From Nitrosomonas sp. (GTDB lineage: Bacteria > Pseudomonadota > Gammaproteobacteria > Burkholderiales > Nitrosomonadaceae), in assembly GCF_019635155.1 (NCBI RefSeq), contig NZ_JAHBZY010000011.1, positions 1 to 64,000 on the forward strand: 64,000 nt of DNA, read 5' to 3'. A program made the position numbers and the translations under genes. Below are positions 26,812 through 36,564 of this stretch, piece after piece. The notes beneath the pieces were generated by a model. It was not told where the DNA came from. It saw only the letters and a program-made list of their open reading frames with translations, and did not search any database. The number at the start of each line of letters is the position of its first letter. Positions within the stretch are counted from its first letter, which is position 1.

Positions 26812-28101
26812 TTACGGTGACAACATAAGGTTATCGAGATGATCTGCCCATTTTTGTAACCATACACGGCACTCGGCTTCATAGCTGTGCAAATCATAAG
26901 TTCCTTCAATCCCTTTTTTTGAATGACCAAGGATTGCCTCAGCAACCTCGTTTCTGCAACCTAATCGTGATAAACCAGTTCGCACAGTTCTTCTTAAATC
27001 ATGGGGGGTCCAATGTTCTATGTCTAGCATTCTTTTGGATTCTCTCAAATGCCAGCTTTGTTCAGTCAAAGACTTTTGTTGAATTGGTAAACCAGTTTTC
27101 TGAGAGGGGAATAAATATTCGCCGGTTGACAATCTCAAATGCATTAGAAATTCCACAGCTTGGGATGGCAACTGTACATATCTTTCTATGCCTGTTTTAT
27201 CTGATTTCAAGTGCCAGGTTTTGCTCTTAAGATCAATATCTGTCCAAGAAGCGGCGCAAACTTCACCGGTTCGGCAAGCTGTCCAAAGAGTAAACCGAAT
27301 TACGTTCTTTTGGGTGGGAGTGAAAACTGATCCAGGTAGCCAGCTAAGGAGTTTTTTTAGTTCATTGTCACTAAGAATACGTTTACCCTTTTGATGAGTG
27401 AGTTTTATTTTTGCTTGTCTCAATCCAGATTTTGCAAGTAATGCAGGATTTGCAAAGTCCTCACTAAATTTCTCTAAGCCGATTGCATAATCAAATGCAG
27501 CTGAAAGTTCTCTTAATACATTGCCTGCCTGTACGTTTGCACCTCGTTCCACAATTTCCATGATTAGATTAACAACATTCTTTCGTGTAACCAAACAAGC
27601 AGGCATATTGCCAAGTACTCTAACGGCGTCTCCATATAAAGTTCTCCTGACCTCTGATTGCCCTTTTGGCTTTCTTGCCCCAGAAATTATCTTTCCGTTA
27701 ACTAATCTATCTTCTATATGCTGGGTAAGATATAGCTCAATCATTGCTTTAACAGTAAAACCGTTAATTGATTGTTCTTGTAGTGATTGTTGAGCTATTT
27801 GTCTTTGTTGCGATTTAAGTTCAGTCGCAGGGCAGCGCCCTAAATTTCTTATTGCTCTAAATTCCTGAAGTTTGATCCTTGCCTCAGCTAGTGACATAGT
27901 AGGAAAATGTCCAAGTCTCATTTGAACAAGTTTGTTTGTAACAGGGCTTCGGTATCTATAGAAAAAAGTTTTTGTGCCTGATCTGCCACAACTTACCCTA
28001 AGCCCACGATTCTCACCGATATCGGACTTTGTAGTATCACCCGGTTTCATTGTTGCAATTTCACGAGATGATAGTGGTTTATTATTTTCTTGATCCTTCA
28101 C
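26812..28101 (-). CDS. P4-type tyrosine integrase (DUF4102 family)
   Basis: A 429-aa integrase of the P4/CP4-57 type. The N-terminal DUF4102 domain carries SDIGENRGLRVSCGRSGTK and LGHFPTMSLAEAR; the catalytic residues are Arg in TACRTGEV, His-x-x-Arg in PHDLRRTVRT, His in ILGHSKKG and Tyr in EGTYDLHSY. Such enzymes usually integrate an island at one fixed site. Its promoter side faces mutS, and the 240 bases between them carry repeats that look like integrase sites. It marks the right border of the accessory stretch. Confidence 0.92.
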   Translation of the reverse strand: MKDQENNKPLSSREIATMKPGDTTKSDIGENRGLRVSCGRSGTKTFFYRYRSPVTNKLVQMRLGHFPTMSLAEARIKLQEFRAIRNLGRCPATELKSQQRQIAQQSLQEQSINGFTVKAMIELYLTQHIEDRLVNGKIISGARKPKGQSEVRRTLYGDAVRVLGNMPACLVTRKNVVNLIMEIVERGANVQAGNVLRELSAAFDYAIGLEKFSEDFANPALLAKSGLRQAKIKLTHQKGKRILSDNELKKLLSWLPGSVFTPTQKNVIRFTLWTACRTGEVCAASWTDIDLKSKTWHLKSDKTGIERYVQLPSQAVEFLMHLRLSTGEYLFPSQKTGLPIQQKSLTEQSWHLRESKRMLDIEHWTPHDLRRTVRTGLSRLGCRNEVAEAILGHSKKGIEGTYDLHSYEAECRVWLQKWADHLDNLMLSP

Positions 28102-28168
28102 AATAAGATTCCAGTTTCGGTTAATTTAGTTTTATATTTGATTAAACAAACCAAGCATTTTATTCTGC

Positions 28169-28283
28169 TTAGTATAGTTTTTTTAGATTAACAAAAAGTA
28201 CACTTATTATAGCTATACTAAATGCTACACTAATTTATGAGATTGTGTGGGATTTTAAGGAACATAGTGAGATATTATGGAAC
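28169..28283. repeat. Candidate attachment-region repeats between integrase and mutS
   Basis: Two families of short repeats occur here. First, TTAGTATAG (28169-28177) is an inverted copy of CTATACTAA (28213-28221), followed by the near copy CTACACTAA (28225-28233). Second, two 17-bp direct repeats start at 28247 and 28267 (GTGGGATTTTAAGGAAC and GTGAGATATTATGGAAC, 14 of 17 identical) with a 20-base period. This is how arm-type and core integrase sites look. No matching left-end copy was found by eye. Confidence 0.45.
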
Positions 28284-28345
28284 TCTTTATATTTTGCAAA
28301 TAACTATATTTTAAAGATTTTATATTGATATTGGCCGGAATTCTA

Positions 28346-30943
28346 ATGGATATAGAGCAGAAACACACACCTATGATGCAACAATATTTTCAGATTAAAG
28401 CACAGCATCCGGATATGTTGATGTTTTATCGGATGGGGGATTTTTATGAGTTGTTTTTTGGCGATGCCGAGAAGGCGGCGAAATTATTAGGGATTACCTT
28501 GACGCAGCGTGGCGCTTCCGCCGGGGAGCCGATCAAAATGGCGGGGGTGCCGTATCACGCAGCCGAGCAGTATTTGGCAAAACTGGTTAAAGCCGGCGAG
28601 TCGATTGCGATTTGCGAACAAGTAGGGGATCCGGCGACCAGCAAGGGACCTGTTGCTCGTAAAGTGACTCGTATTATTACGCCGGGTACTTTGACTGATG
28701 CAGCGCTACTCGAAGACAAACGTGATTGTATTTTGCTGGCCCTGTTTACGCAGGACTCGACATTGGGATTGGCATGGTTGAGTTTGTCGGCAGGTCAAAT
28801 GCGGATGCTGGAAATATCGCCGCCGCAACTGCTGAGTGAGTTGGAGCGTTTGCAGCCTTCGGAGATTCTGTTGCCGGAGTCGTTGCCGCAAGATCATTTG
28901 CAAGGCAAAGCCTGGGCCATAAAACGCCTGCCAGCATGGCAATTCGACCGGGATAATGCGGTCAATCGCTTGACTCGGCAGTTCTCGACATACGATCTGT
29001 CCGGCTTCGGTTGTGACGATATGCCGATCGCTTTATGCGCGGCTGGGGCCTTGTTGGATTATATTCATTTGACACAAGGATCGGCAGTACCGCATATCAC
29101 GTCGATGCAAGCCGAACGCACCAGCGTGTATGTGAGGATGGATGCCGCAACGCGGCGGAACCTGGAAATTTCCGAAACGATCCGCGGCGAAAATTCACCC
29201 ACTTTGTTATCGCTGCTGGATACCTGTTCGACCAATATGGGCAGCCGATTGATGCAGCATTGGCTGCATCATCCGTTACGTGACCGGGTAAGGATACAGC
29301 GACGGCTTGATAGTATCGCGGCGCTCTTTGGAGAGAATGCACAGAATCATTTTTTGGCGGCAAGAATCTTGTTACGCCGACTTGCGGATGTTGAACGGAT
29401 TACGGCCCGCATAGCACTCAAGACAGCGCGGCCCAGGGATTTGTCGGGTTTACGTGACAGTCTGCAGTTATTACCTGAAATTATTCAGTCATTAGGCGCT
29501 TGTACCAGTGAGCATATTGATCGATTGCTGCAAGTATTACAAATTGACCGTGATTTGGCTGAGCTTTTAAATAACGCGTTACTGCCGGAGCCGGGCGTGG
29601 TGTTGCGTGAAGGTAATGTCATTGCCAATGGCTATGATGCCGAACTCGACGAGTTGCGCGCATTGCAAAACAATTGCGGGGAATTTTTGCTGCAACTGGA
29701 GCTTCGCGAGAAAGAGCGCACGGGTATTCCGAATCTGAAGGTGGAATATAACCGCGTGCATGGTTTTTATATCGAAGTTACTCATGCACACAGTGAAAAA
29801 GTCCCGGATGACTATCGCCGCCGGCAAACGCTGAAAAGCGCCGAGCGCTATATTACGCCGGAATTAAAAGCATTCGAGGACAAGGCGTTATCCGCGCAAG
29901 AGCGGGCGCTGGCAAGAGAGAAATGTTTATACGACGAATTGCTGGAAACATTGGCACAGCACATTCAGTTGCTGCAGTCGGTGGCTACCAGTATTGCCGA
30001 AATCGACAGTTTGTGCGCCTTTGCCGAGCGTGCGCAAGTACTGGATTTTACGGCGCCGATATTGGGCGATGACGATGTGTTGTCGATTGAAGCAGGACGC
30101 CATCCGGTGGTAGAACGGCAAGTGGAAAACTTTGTTGCCAATGATGTGCAGCTGGGTTCCGAACATGCCGGCCAGCCACGCATGCTCATGATTACCGGTC
30201 CTAATATGGGTGGTAAATCAACATTCATGAGGCAAATCGCGTTGATCGCGTTGTTGGCGCACTGCGGCAGTTACGTACCGGCGAGAAATGCGCGTATCGG
30301 TTTGCTGGATCAAATTTTCACTCGCATCGGCGCAGCCGATGATTTGACCAGCGGGCGCTCGACGTTCATGGTGGAAATGACCGAGACCGCCAATATTCTG
30401 CATAACGCCACCGCGCAAAGTTTGGTGCTGATGGATGAAGTCGGGCGTGGAACTTCGACATTTGACGGTTTAGCCTTGGCGTTTGCGATTGCCCGGCATC
30501 TTTTGACCAAGAATCGTAGCTTTACGTTGTTTGCTACGCACTATTTCGAATTGACCAAACTGGCGGAAGAATTCAAACAATTGTGGAACGTTCATTTGGA
30601 TGCGGTGGAGTACAAACATCGCATCGTTTTTTTGCATAAAGTAGCCGAAGGCCCGGCAAGTCAGAGTTATGGATTGCAGGTGGCAGCGCTGGCCGGTGTT
30701 CCTGAGCCGGTTATCAGGCAAGCAAAAAAACATCTGATTAAACTGGAGCAGGAAAGCGTGAAATCGGTACCGCAGATGGATCTATTTTCAATTTCGAAAC
30801 CTGAACCGTTCGAGGATGTCCAGGAACAACACCCCGTTATTACGCTGTTGCATACTCTTTCGCCGGACGACTTAAGCCCCAAACAAGCATTGGAACAGCT
30901 CTACGTTTTAAAAAAGACGCTGGAAACCACTGAAAAGCAATAA
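28346..30943 (+). CDS. mutS: DNA mismatch repair protein MutS
   Basis: An 865-aa mismatch-recognition ATPase. The mismatch-binding motif is [12 protein letters not shown] near the N terminus, the Walker A is [14 protein letters not shown], and [10 protein letters not shown] and the DE-rich [14 protein letters not shown] follow. It binds mispaired bases and starts repair with MutL. I chose the ATG at 28346 over a TTG at 28325 because the conserved start ([14 protein letters not shown]) begins there. It is a core gene; the integrase element sits immediately upstream. Confidence 0.97.
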   Translation: MDIEQKHTPMMQQYFQIKAQHPDMLMFYRMGDFYELFFGDAEKAAKLLGITLTQRGASAGEPIKMAGVPYHAAEQYLAKLVKAGESIAICEQVGDPATSKGPVARKVTRIITPGTLTDAALLEDKRDCILLALFTQDSTLGLAWLSLSAGQMRMLEISPPQLLSELERLQPSEILLPESLPQDHLQGKAWAIKRLPAWQFDRDNAVNRLTRQFSTYDLSGFGCDDMPIALCAAGALLDYIHLTQGSAVPHITSMQAERTSVYVRMDAATRRNLEISETIRGENSPTLLSLLDTCSTNMGSRLMQHWLHHPLRDRVRIQRRLDSIAALFGENAQNHFLAARILLRRLADVERITARIALKTARPRDLSGLRDSLQLLPEIIQSLGACTSEHIDRLLQVLQIDRDLAELLNNALLPEPGVVLREGNVIANGYDAELDELRALQNNCGEFLLQLELREKERTGIPNLKVEYNRVHGFYIEVTHAHSEKVPDDYRRRQTLKSAERYITPELKAFEDKALSAQERALAREKCLYDELLETLAQHIQLLQSVATSIAEIDSLCAFAERAQVLDFTAPILGDDDVLSIEAGRHPVVERQVENFVANDVQLGSEHAGQPRMLMITGPNMGGKSTFMRQIALIALLAHCGSYVPARNARIGLLDQIFTRIGAADDLTSGRSTFMVEMTETANILHNATAQSLVLMDEVGRGTSTFDGLALAFAIARHLLTKNRSFTLFATHYFELTKLAEEFKQLWNVHLDAVEYKHRIVFLHKVAEGPASQSYGLQVAALAGVPEPVIRQAKKHLIKLEQESVKSVPQMDLFSISKPEPFEDVQEQHPVITLLHTLSPDDLSPKQALEQLYVLKKTLETTEKQ

Positions 30944-31108
30944 TCAACTATCAAGTCAATTGTTTTTTACTGAGAGACTGTTGAGAAGCACGTTCGGGAA
31001 AGTTGCTTAAGCCAAAAACAGGTGAAAAGCGCAGTTTATAAGTCATGCATGCGCTCTTAAATCTGTTTCTGACGCTGTAATGGCAACACAGAGATTCTTC
31101 AACGGTTC

Positions 31109-31588
31109 TTAATGTGCATGGCCATGCGGCCCGTGTACATGCTGGTGCGCAATTTCATCCGGGGTGGCAGGGCGTACATCGGTGACCGTGCAGGCGAAAA
31201 CGACTTGTATGCCTGCAAACGGATGATTGCCATCGACAATCACCGAATCGTCGGAAACGTCGGTGACTTTATAGATAATAAAATCATCCGAACCTTCTGC
31301 GCCACCCTCAAAATGCATGCCGACCGCTACATTGTCCGGAAATGAACTGCGCGGTTCAACACGAATCAGTTCGGCGTCGTATTCGCCGAAAGTGTCTTCC
31401 GGTTTCATCGAAACTGAACAGGAATAACCGACTTCCATCTCATGCAATGCTTCCTCGACCAATGGAAAAATTCCACCGTAACCTCCATGTAAATAACTGA
31501 TTGGAGAATCGGTTTTCTCCAGGATTTTTCCCGAAGCATCGGATAATTCGTAATTAATTGAAACTACGGTATTCTTTTCAACGCGCAT
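31109..31588 (-). CDS. slyD: FKBP-type peptidyl-prolyl isomerase, SlyD-like
   Basis: A 159-aa isomerase and chaperone. FKBP strands (NTVVSINYELSDASGKIL), the SPISYLHGGYGGIFP segment and a flap insertion (about residues 65-120) give the SlyD layout, and the tail HQHVHGPHGHAH could bind nickel or copper. I placed the start at the ATG at 31588; an upstream frame of 13 codons (to 31627) is also open. It folds cytosolic proteins and in other bacteria helps load nickel. Confidence 0.88.
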   Translation of the reverse strand: MRVEKNTVVSINYELSDASGKILEKTDSPISYLHGGYGGIFPLVEEALHEMEVGYSCSVSMKPEDTFGEYDAELIRVEPRSSFPDNVAVGMHFEGGAEGSDDFIIYKVTDVSDDSVIVDGNHPFAGIQVVFACTVTDVRPATPDEIAHQHVHGPHGHAH

Positions 31589-31812
31589 TTGATATGGATC
31601 CTTTATTGAGTTATGGATTGAAGTCAAATGAAGACAAATTTTTATTCTCCAGATGACGCGTAATAACCGGCATTATACGCCTAAAGTTTTCTTCCCTTAT
31701 ATGAGTGCAAAATAATCGACGCGTGAAGAGGGTTGCAGCTTGGTTCTAGGACAAACCAGGACAACTGTACTAATAATATACTATTGATTGTAATATTATA
31801 ATTAGTTAATTT

Positions 31813-31822
31813 CGACTAGTCG
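31813..31822. promoter_or_regulatory. Short perfect palindrome before a PEP-CTERM gene
   Basis: CGACTAGTCG is a 10-bp perfect dyad 51 bases upstream of the ATG at 31874, in an otherwise AT-rich stretch. It could be an operator; no regulator can be named. Confidence 0.3.
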
Positions 31823-31873
31823 GCGATTTTCTAGTTGACGATCAAATTGTGCTATTTCGTTGAGGAGATTTAT

Positions 31874-32494
31874 ATGACAGCAATATACAATAAAATGTTT
31901 GGGGTGCTTGTTTTATCTGTAACAATACCTGCAACAGTAATGGCTGCATCAGCGCCCTTGATCGATAATCAAGTGATTGTCGATAATTCCCCATTCTACA
32001 GTCAGGGAGCAGAAGATCGCCTGGGGACGGGAAATTATGCATTGAATCATCCCGGTTTTATTGACATTCCATATGCGATTTTTGATTTGGGTTCGGTATC
32101 TTCGGTTGGAAGTGCTATTCTGAACTGGAATTTTGGTTCGTTATATGGAGGGTCGGGTCCTGCGGAGATTAAGCTCTACGTTGGCAACGATGCCGATGGT
32201 GTAATTTCAATCAGTGACCGTTTCATGGGGACTGCGATCGATACTTTCACTTATTCGGGCGGAGAAGTTCGTAACTTTGATGTAACGGCACTGTTAAATG
32301 CCTCGCTATTAAGCGGTCAATATTTCGCTGCACGTTTGGAAGCAACCGTCGCACCTGATGATCTAACAGGCTATTACGGAGGTCAATTCCTGATACCGTC
32401 TTTGGAGATTTCTCCTATTCCTGAGCCTGAGACTTATGCAATGCTGTTGGTAGGATTAGGATTGCTCGGCTTTTCTGCAAAACGTAGAAAGTAA
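31874..32494 (+). CDS. PEP-CTERM sorting-domain protein
   Basis: A 206-aa secreted protein. The Sec signal ends near TVMAASAP, the body is a beta-rich domain without a recognised name, and the C terminus has the exosortase tag PIPEPETYAM, a hydrophobic helix and the basic tail SAKRRK. Exosortase should cut it at the tag and release it to the envelope or exopolysaccharide. I chose the ATG at 31874 after TGAGGAGATT; the frame from 31835 is longer but has no ribosome site. It stands alone, convergent with rnhB and sharing its terminator. Confidence 0.88.
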   Translation: MTAIYNKMFGVLVLSVTIPATVMAASAPLIDNQVIVDNSPFYSQGAEDRLGTGNYALNHPGFIDIPYAIFDLGSVSSVGSAILNWNFGSLYGGSGPAEIKLYVGNDADGVISISDRFMGTAIDTFTYSGGEVRNFDVTALLNASLLSGQYFAARLEATVAPDDLTGYYGGQFLIPSLEISPIPEPETYAMLLVGLGLLGFSAKRRK

Positions 32495-32523
32495 TCCATA
32501 GAATCTGTTTTTAAGTCGTCGCT

Positions 32524-32556
32524 AGAAACCCGCCTTAATGGCAGGTTTCTCATTTA
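32524..32556. terminator. Bidirectional terminator between the PEP-CTERM gene and rnhB
   Basis: AGAAACC-C-GCC pairs with GGC-A-GGTTTCT around the loop TTAAT (32524-32550). The sequence works on both strands and ends at the last base of rnhB's stop codon. Confidence 0.75.
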
Positions 32557-33158
32557 ATAATCCTGTTTTCTCCAATTATTCTTTTGACCGGCGCAAAACT
32601 TTTCCGGTGTATGTCGCATGCGCCGTGTTGTTGAAGTGCTTTCAAATGTGCTTGAGTCGGGTAGCCTTTATGCCGGTCGAAACCGTATTGCGGATAAAGG
32701 TAGTGTAATCGCAGCATTTCAGCGTCGCGCGCGGTTTTGGCGAGGATCGATGCGGCAGAGATTGTCGGGATTAAACGATCGCCTGCGATAATAGTCTGTA
32801 CTTCGTAATCGGTGCGCGGACTGTGTTTGCCATCGACCAGTATCAGCGCCGGTGAGAGCGGCAAGCTTTCGATAGCTCTCCGCATGGCGAGCAGACTTGC
32901 TTGCAAGATATTGATCTGATCGATTTCCTGTACCGTAGCGAGTGCAATTGCCCAAGCGAATGCATGTCGCTTGATTTCAACAGTCAGCGCCTCGCGCCGC
33001 TTTTCACTGAGCTGCTTGGAATCGGCTAAGCCATCAATAGCATAGGCCGGGTTTAAAATTACGCAGGCGGCGTAAACCGGTCCGGCCAATGGCCCGCGTC
33101 CGGCCTCATCAACGCCGCAGACCCGGTCGCTCCCGGCGGTGGCTGGCAATGAATACAA
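32550..33158 (-). CDS. rnhB: Ribonuclease HII
   Basis: A 202-aa RNase HII that removes RNA from RNA-DNA hybrids. The active-site motif is [13 protein letters not shown] (Asp and Glu), with later Asp in [10 protein letters not shown] and the C-terminal [10 protein letters not shown]. The only start in this frame is the TTG at 33158, preceded by an in-frame stop eight codons upstream. It follows fabZ by 15 bases and ends the long minus-strand envelope run. lpxA and lpxB, which normally lie between fabZ and rnhB, are not here. Confidence 0.95.
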   Translation of the reverse strand: MYSLPATAGSDRVCGVDEAGRGPLAGPVYAACVILNPAYAIDGLADSKQLSEKRREALTVEIKRHAFAWAIALATVQEIDQINILQASLLAMRRAIESLPLSPALILVDGKHSPRTDYEVQTIIAGDRLIPTISAASILAKTARDAEMLRLHYLYPQYGFDRHKGYPTQAHLKALQQHGACDIHRKSFAPVKRIIGENRIIK

Positions 33159-33173
33159 TGGAAGCCAATCGGA

Positions 33174-33608
33174 TTATACGGCGCGTGAAGTGCACATTAA
33201 TTGTGCTTCGGTAACGAGTTGATCATCCACTTCGGCGCGTGCGGAATATTTCCATAAGCCTTTGATCTGACGTTCGATAGCCACTTTTAGTATAAGCTGA
33301 TCGCCCGGCAAAACGGGTTTTTTGAAACGTACGCCGTCAATACCGACAAAGTAATAAACCGAGTCGGTTTTGTTGACGGCATTCTCGGTTTTGAGCGTCA
33401 ACAGTGCAGCGGCTTGTGCCAGCGCTTCAACGATTAATACCCCCGGCATTACCGGGTAATGTGGAAAATGTCCGGAAAAAAAAGGTTCATTGATGGATAC
33501 ATTTTTTAACGCAACGATGTCTTTTCCTGCTTCGAGTGAGATGACTTTATCTACCAGCAATATCGGGTAACGGTGCGGCAAATATTTCAGAATTTCGTGA
33601 ATATTCAT
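33174..33608 (-). CDS. fabZ: 3-hydroxyacyl-ACP dehydratase FabZ
   Basis: A 144-aa hot-dog-fold dehydratase of type II fatty acid synthesis. The catalytic region [20 protein letters not shown] carries the His, and a Glu lies in [19 protein letters not shown] opens the protein. It starts 68 bases after ompH/skp on the minus strand, with no lpxD between. Confidence 0.97.
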   Translation of the reverse strand: MNIHEILKYLPHRYPILLVDKVISLEAGKDIVALKNVSINEPFFSGHFPHYPVMPGVLIVEALAQAAALLTLKTENAVNKTDSVYYFVGIDGVRFKKPVLPGDQLILKVAIERQIKGLWKYSARAEVDDQLVTEAQLMCTSRAV

Positions 33609-33676
33609 GGTGTTTTCCTTTTAGCCCTGAGTGATGCTGCTCGATACTTATTGGTGCCGCTTGTAGGTCGCGTGCT

Positions 33677-34213
33677 TTATTCGTTTTCGAGCACTTGAAT
33701 AACTTTGTCGGTGATATCGATGCGTTGGCTCCGGTATACCGAGTCTTGCAATTGTAAGATCAAATCATAGCGTTCCTTTTCCGCGATTTGATCGATGGCG
33801 CGATTAGTGCGCTCCAGAATGGTACTGTATTCTTCGTTCTGGCGTACGCTGAGATCCTCTCGCATTTGTCTTTGTGCACGTTGATACTCCCGGCTCAGAT
33901 TGGCAAGATTTCTTTCCAAATTGCGCCGTTCGTTTTCTTCCATTGTCATACCGCTTTTCTCAAGCTTGTCCTGTAGATTCTTGGCTTGTAGGGCCATTTT
34001 CTTAATTTCTTCATCACGTGGAATGAATTCTTGCTCGATTTTTTTTTGAGCTTGGATGGCCGGCATGGATTCACGTAAGATTCTTTCGGTGTTAACCACA
34101 CCGATTTTGATTGCTTCCGCTAAGACGGGGCTATTTGCAACAAATCCTGCGATGACTAAGAGTATCAGTGCTATCGCATAACGTTGTTGAGTACTCTCTA
34201 TTAGCTTGTTCAC
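33677..34213 (-). CDS. skp: OmpH/Skp family periplasmic chaperone
   Basis: A 178-aa protein with a signal peptide (ALILLVIAGFVANSPVLA) and a long charged coiled coil from about residue 60 to 150 (LQDKLEKSG, NLANLSREYQRAQRQ). Skp-type trimers hold unfolded outer-membrane proteins for BamA. It lies 23 bases after bamA in the same direction, as usual. Confidence 0.92.
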   Translation of the reverse strand: MNKLIESTQQRYAIALILLVIAGFVANSPVLAEAIKIGVVNTERILRESMPAIQAQKKIEQEFIPRDEEIKKMALQAKNLQDKLEKSGMTMEENERRNLERNLANLSREYQRAQRQMREDLSVRQNEEYSTILERTNRAIDQIAEKERYDLILQLQDSVYRSQRIDITDKVIQVLENE

Positions 34214-34236
34214 GTGTGACAGGATTTCAAATAAAC

Positions 34237-36564
34237 TCAGAATTGTTGACCGAACATGAACTGAAATCTTTGCAGATTATCGCTGGGTATATCGTTCAAC
34301 GGTTCGGCAAAGCTGACTTTTAACGGACCCATCGGCGATACCCAGGTGAGTGCGATCCCGGTCGAATAGCGCAAAAGTTCACCCAGGTCATTTTGTGGCC
34401 CAGGCTTGCTGAATTTATTGAATACCGTTCCGCCGTCAACAAAAAAACTGAGCCGTAATGATCGATCGTCTTTAAGAAAAGGAAGAGGGAACATGAGCTC
34501 CGCATTGCCGACTACTCGCTTGCTGGCACCGATCGCGAACAACCTTGAGTTTACCGATGATATGTTATTAAGAAATTGATCACGCGGCCCCAAGGAATTT
34601 AAGTCGTAACCTCGAATCGAATTATTACCGCCGGCAAAGAAGTTTTTGAAGAAAGGCAGGCTATGACCAGTATAACCATCACCATAACCGATTTCGGTAT
34701 TGATCATTAAAGTCATCCAATCAGTGAAAGAATAAAACCATTTCTGATGGTAACTGACTTTGTAATAGTTTAAATCCCCTCCAGGAACGCTGACTTCACC
34801 GAACAAGCGGTGCGTAGTGCCTGCAGTGGTCCAAATGGCGCTATCACGCCGATCTCGCGACCAACTCAAAGTGAGTGGAAAGTTATTTGTCGAGTGACCG
34901 AACTCTTTGACAAAATCCGTATAACGCGTCGGACTATTCGCAAAGGTACTGATGTTGGTATTTTCCGCAGCCAGACCTAATGACACGATGTCATTTTCCG
35001 CTATGGGAACGCCCACACGGAAACCTGTGCCGACGGTTTCGGTTTTAAATTCACCGAATTGGGTCAACGGTCGTGTATCAAGATCACGTTTATAGATATC
35101 AAAACCAAGACTTACGCCATTTATCGTAAAGTATGGATTGGTGAAGGACGCGGCATAGGTTTTGTTGATAGCGCCAGTATTGACATCCAGGCTGAAAAAG
35201 TTACCGGTGCCAAAAATATTGTTCTGTGAGACCGAACCGTTCAGAATTAATCCCTGGCGATCCGAATAACCGGCACCAAACATGATGGACCCCGTGGGTC
35301 TTTCTTCGACTTTTACTTTAATGTCCACCTGATCCGTTTTATTCGGAACAGCCGGTGTTTCTACATTGACGCTATTGAAGAAAAACAGCCGGTCGACGCG
35401 TACTTTGGAACGGTCGATTTTACTCGTTGAATACCATGCACCTTCCATTTGACGGAATTCACGGCGTATGACTTCATCGCGGGTACGGTCGTTACCCTCG
35501 ATGTCAATTCGCCGGACATAGACACGCCGCCCCGGATCTATAAAGAAAGTGAACGCCGCTTGCCGATTCTCGGCGTCTATTTCCGGATTGGCATTGATGT
35601 TGGCAAATGCATAACCGTCATCGCCCAAACGGTCGGTGATCGCCTTGATGGATTCGGTCAGTTTTTGGCGCGCAAAAACTTCCCCTGGTTTGATTAGAAT
35701 TAATTTTCGGATTTCCTCTTCGCCAATCAAGGTTTCACCGGCAACTTTAATATCGGAGACTGTGTATTGATCGCCTTCGGTCAGATTGATGGTGATATAG
35801 ATATCCCGTAAATCCGGTGTAATGGATACCTGCGTGGATTCGATATTAAACTCCAGATAACCTCGATCCAGGTAATATGAGCGAAGTGTCTCCAGATCGG
35901 CGGCGAGCTTTTGTTTGGAGTATTGATCATTTTTCGTGAACCAGCTTAACAAATCCGGTTTTCTAAGCACGAGCAATCCACGAAGTTCTTTATCAGGAAA
36001 TTTATCATTGCCGACAAAGCTTATTTTTCTGATTCTTGCCGTGCGGCCTTCATTGATATCAAAATTGATCGCAACGCGATTACGTTCCAGCGGTGTGGTG
36101 GTGGTTGTAATCTTGACGGCGTATTTACCTCGGCTGATGTATTGGCGTTTTAATTCCAATTCGGCACGCTCCAGCAGTGAGCGGCTGAAAATTCGCGATT
36201 CCGAAATACCGGCCAGTTTTAAACCATCCAGTAACTTGTCTTTCTCAAATTCCTTGGCGCCATTGATAATTATCTGAGCAATCGCAGGGCGTTCGATCAC
36301 TTCTACGATCAGAACATCATGTTCGTTTTTTAAACGAACATCCTTGAAGAACCCGGTGGCATAGAGCGCCTTGATTGCCTCCGTCGCTTTTTCTTCATTC
36401 ATCAGGTCGCCGACTTTAACAGGCAAGTAACTGAATACGGTACCTGCCTCTGTCCGTTGGATGCCTTCAACGCGGATATCCTTGACGATGAACGAATCAT
36501 TGGCCCAGGTTGAGAAAGCCTGAAAGAGGCAAACAAGTGCAACCAAAAGCCGGAATTTCATCAT
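34237..36564 (-). CDS. bamA: Outer-membrane protein assembly factor BamA
   Basis: A 775-aa Omp85-type protein. A signal peptide (ends at FSTWAND) is followed by five POTRA domains (about residues 20-420) and a 16-strand barrel with the typical NSIRGYDLNSLGPRD segment and the C-terminal Phe (FMFGQQF). It inserts beta-barrel proteins into the outer membrane. Its start follows the rseP stop by no gap (36564/36565), so both are translated together. Confidence 0.97.
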   Translation of the reverse strand: MMKFRLLVALVCLFQAFSTWANDSFIVKDIRVEGIQRTEAGTVFSYLPVKVGDLMNEEKATEAIKALYATGFFKDVRLKNEHDVLIVEVIERPAIAQIIINGAKEFEKDKLLDGLKLAGISESRIFSRSLLERAELELKRQYISRGKYAVKITTTTTPLERNRVAINFDINEGRTARIRKISFVGNDKFPDKELRGLLVLRKPDLLSWFTKNDQYSKQKLAADLETLRSYYLDRGYLEFNIESTQVSITPDLRDIYITINLTEGDQYTVSDIKVAGETLIGEEEIRKLILIKPGEVFARQKLTESIKAITDRLGDDGYAFANINANPEIDAENRQAAFTFFIDPGRRVYVRRIDIEGNDRTRDEVIRREFRQMEGAWYSTSKIDRSKVRVDRLFFFNSVNVETPAVPNKTDQVDIKVKVEERPTGSIMFGAGYSDRQGLILNGSVSQNNIFGTGNFFSLDVNTGAINKTYAASFTNPYFTINGVSLGFDIYKRDLDTRPLTQFGEFKTETVGTGFRVGVPIAENDIVSLGLAAENTNISTFANSPTRYTDFVKEFGHSTNNFPLTLSWSRDRRDSAIWTTAGTTHRLFGEVSVPGGDLNYYKVSYHQKWFYSFTDWMTLMINTEIGYGDGYTGHSLPFFKNFFAGGNNSIRGYDLNSLGPRDQFLNNISSVNSRLFAIGASKRVVGNAELMFPLPFLKDDRSLRLSFFVDGGTVFNKFSKPGPQNDLGELLRYSTGIALTWVSPMGPLKVSFAEPLNDIPSDNLQRFQFMFGQQF

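Noticed and set aside
30970-31108. Possible MITE after mutS (GACTGTTGA near the left, TTCTTCAAC near the right)
   Set aside because: The inverted repeats match only partly and no target duplication is visible.
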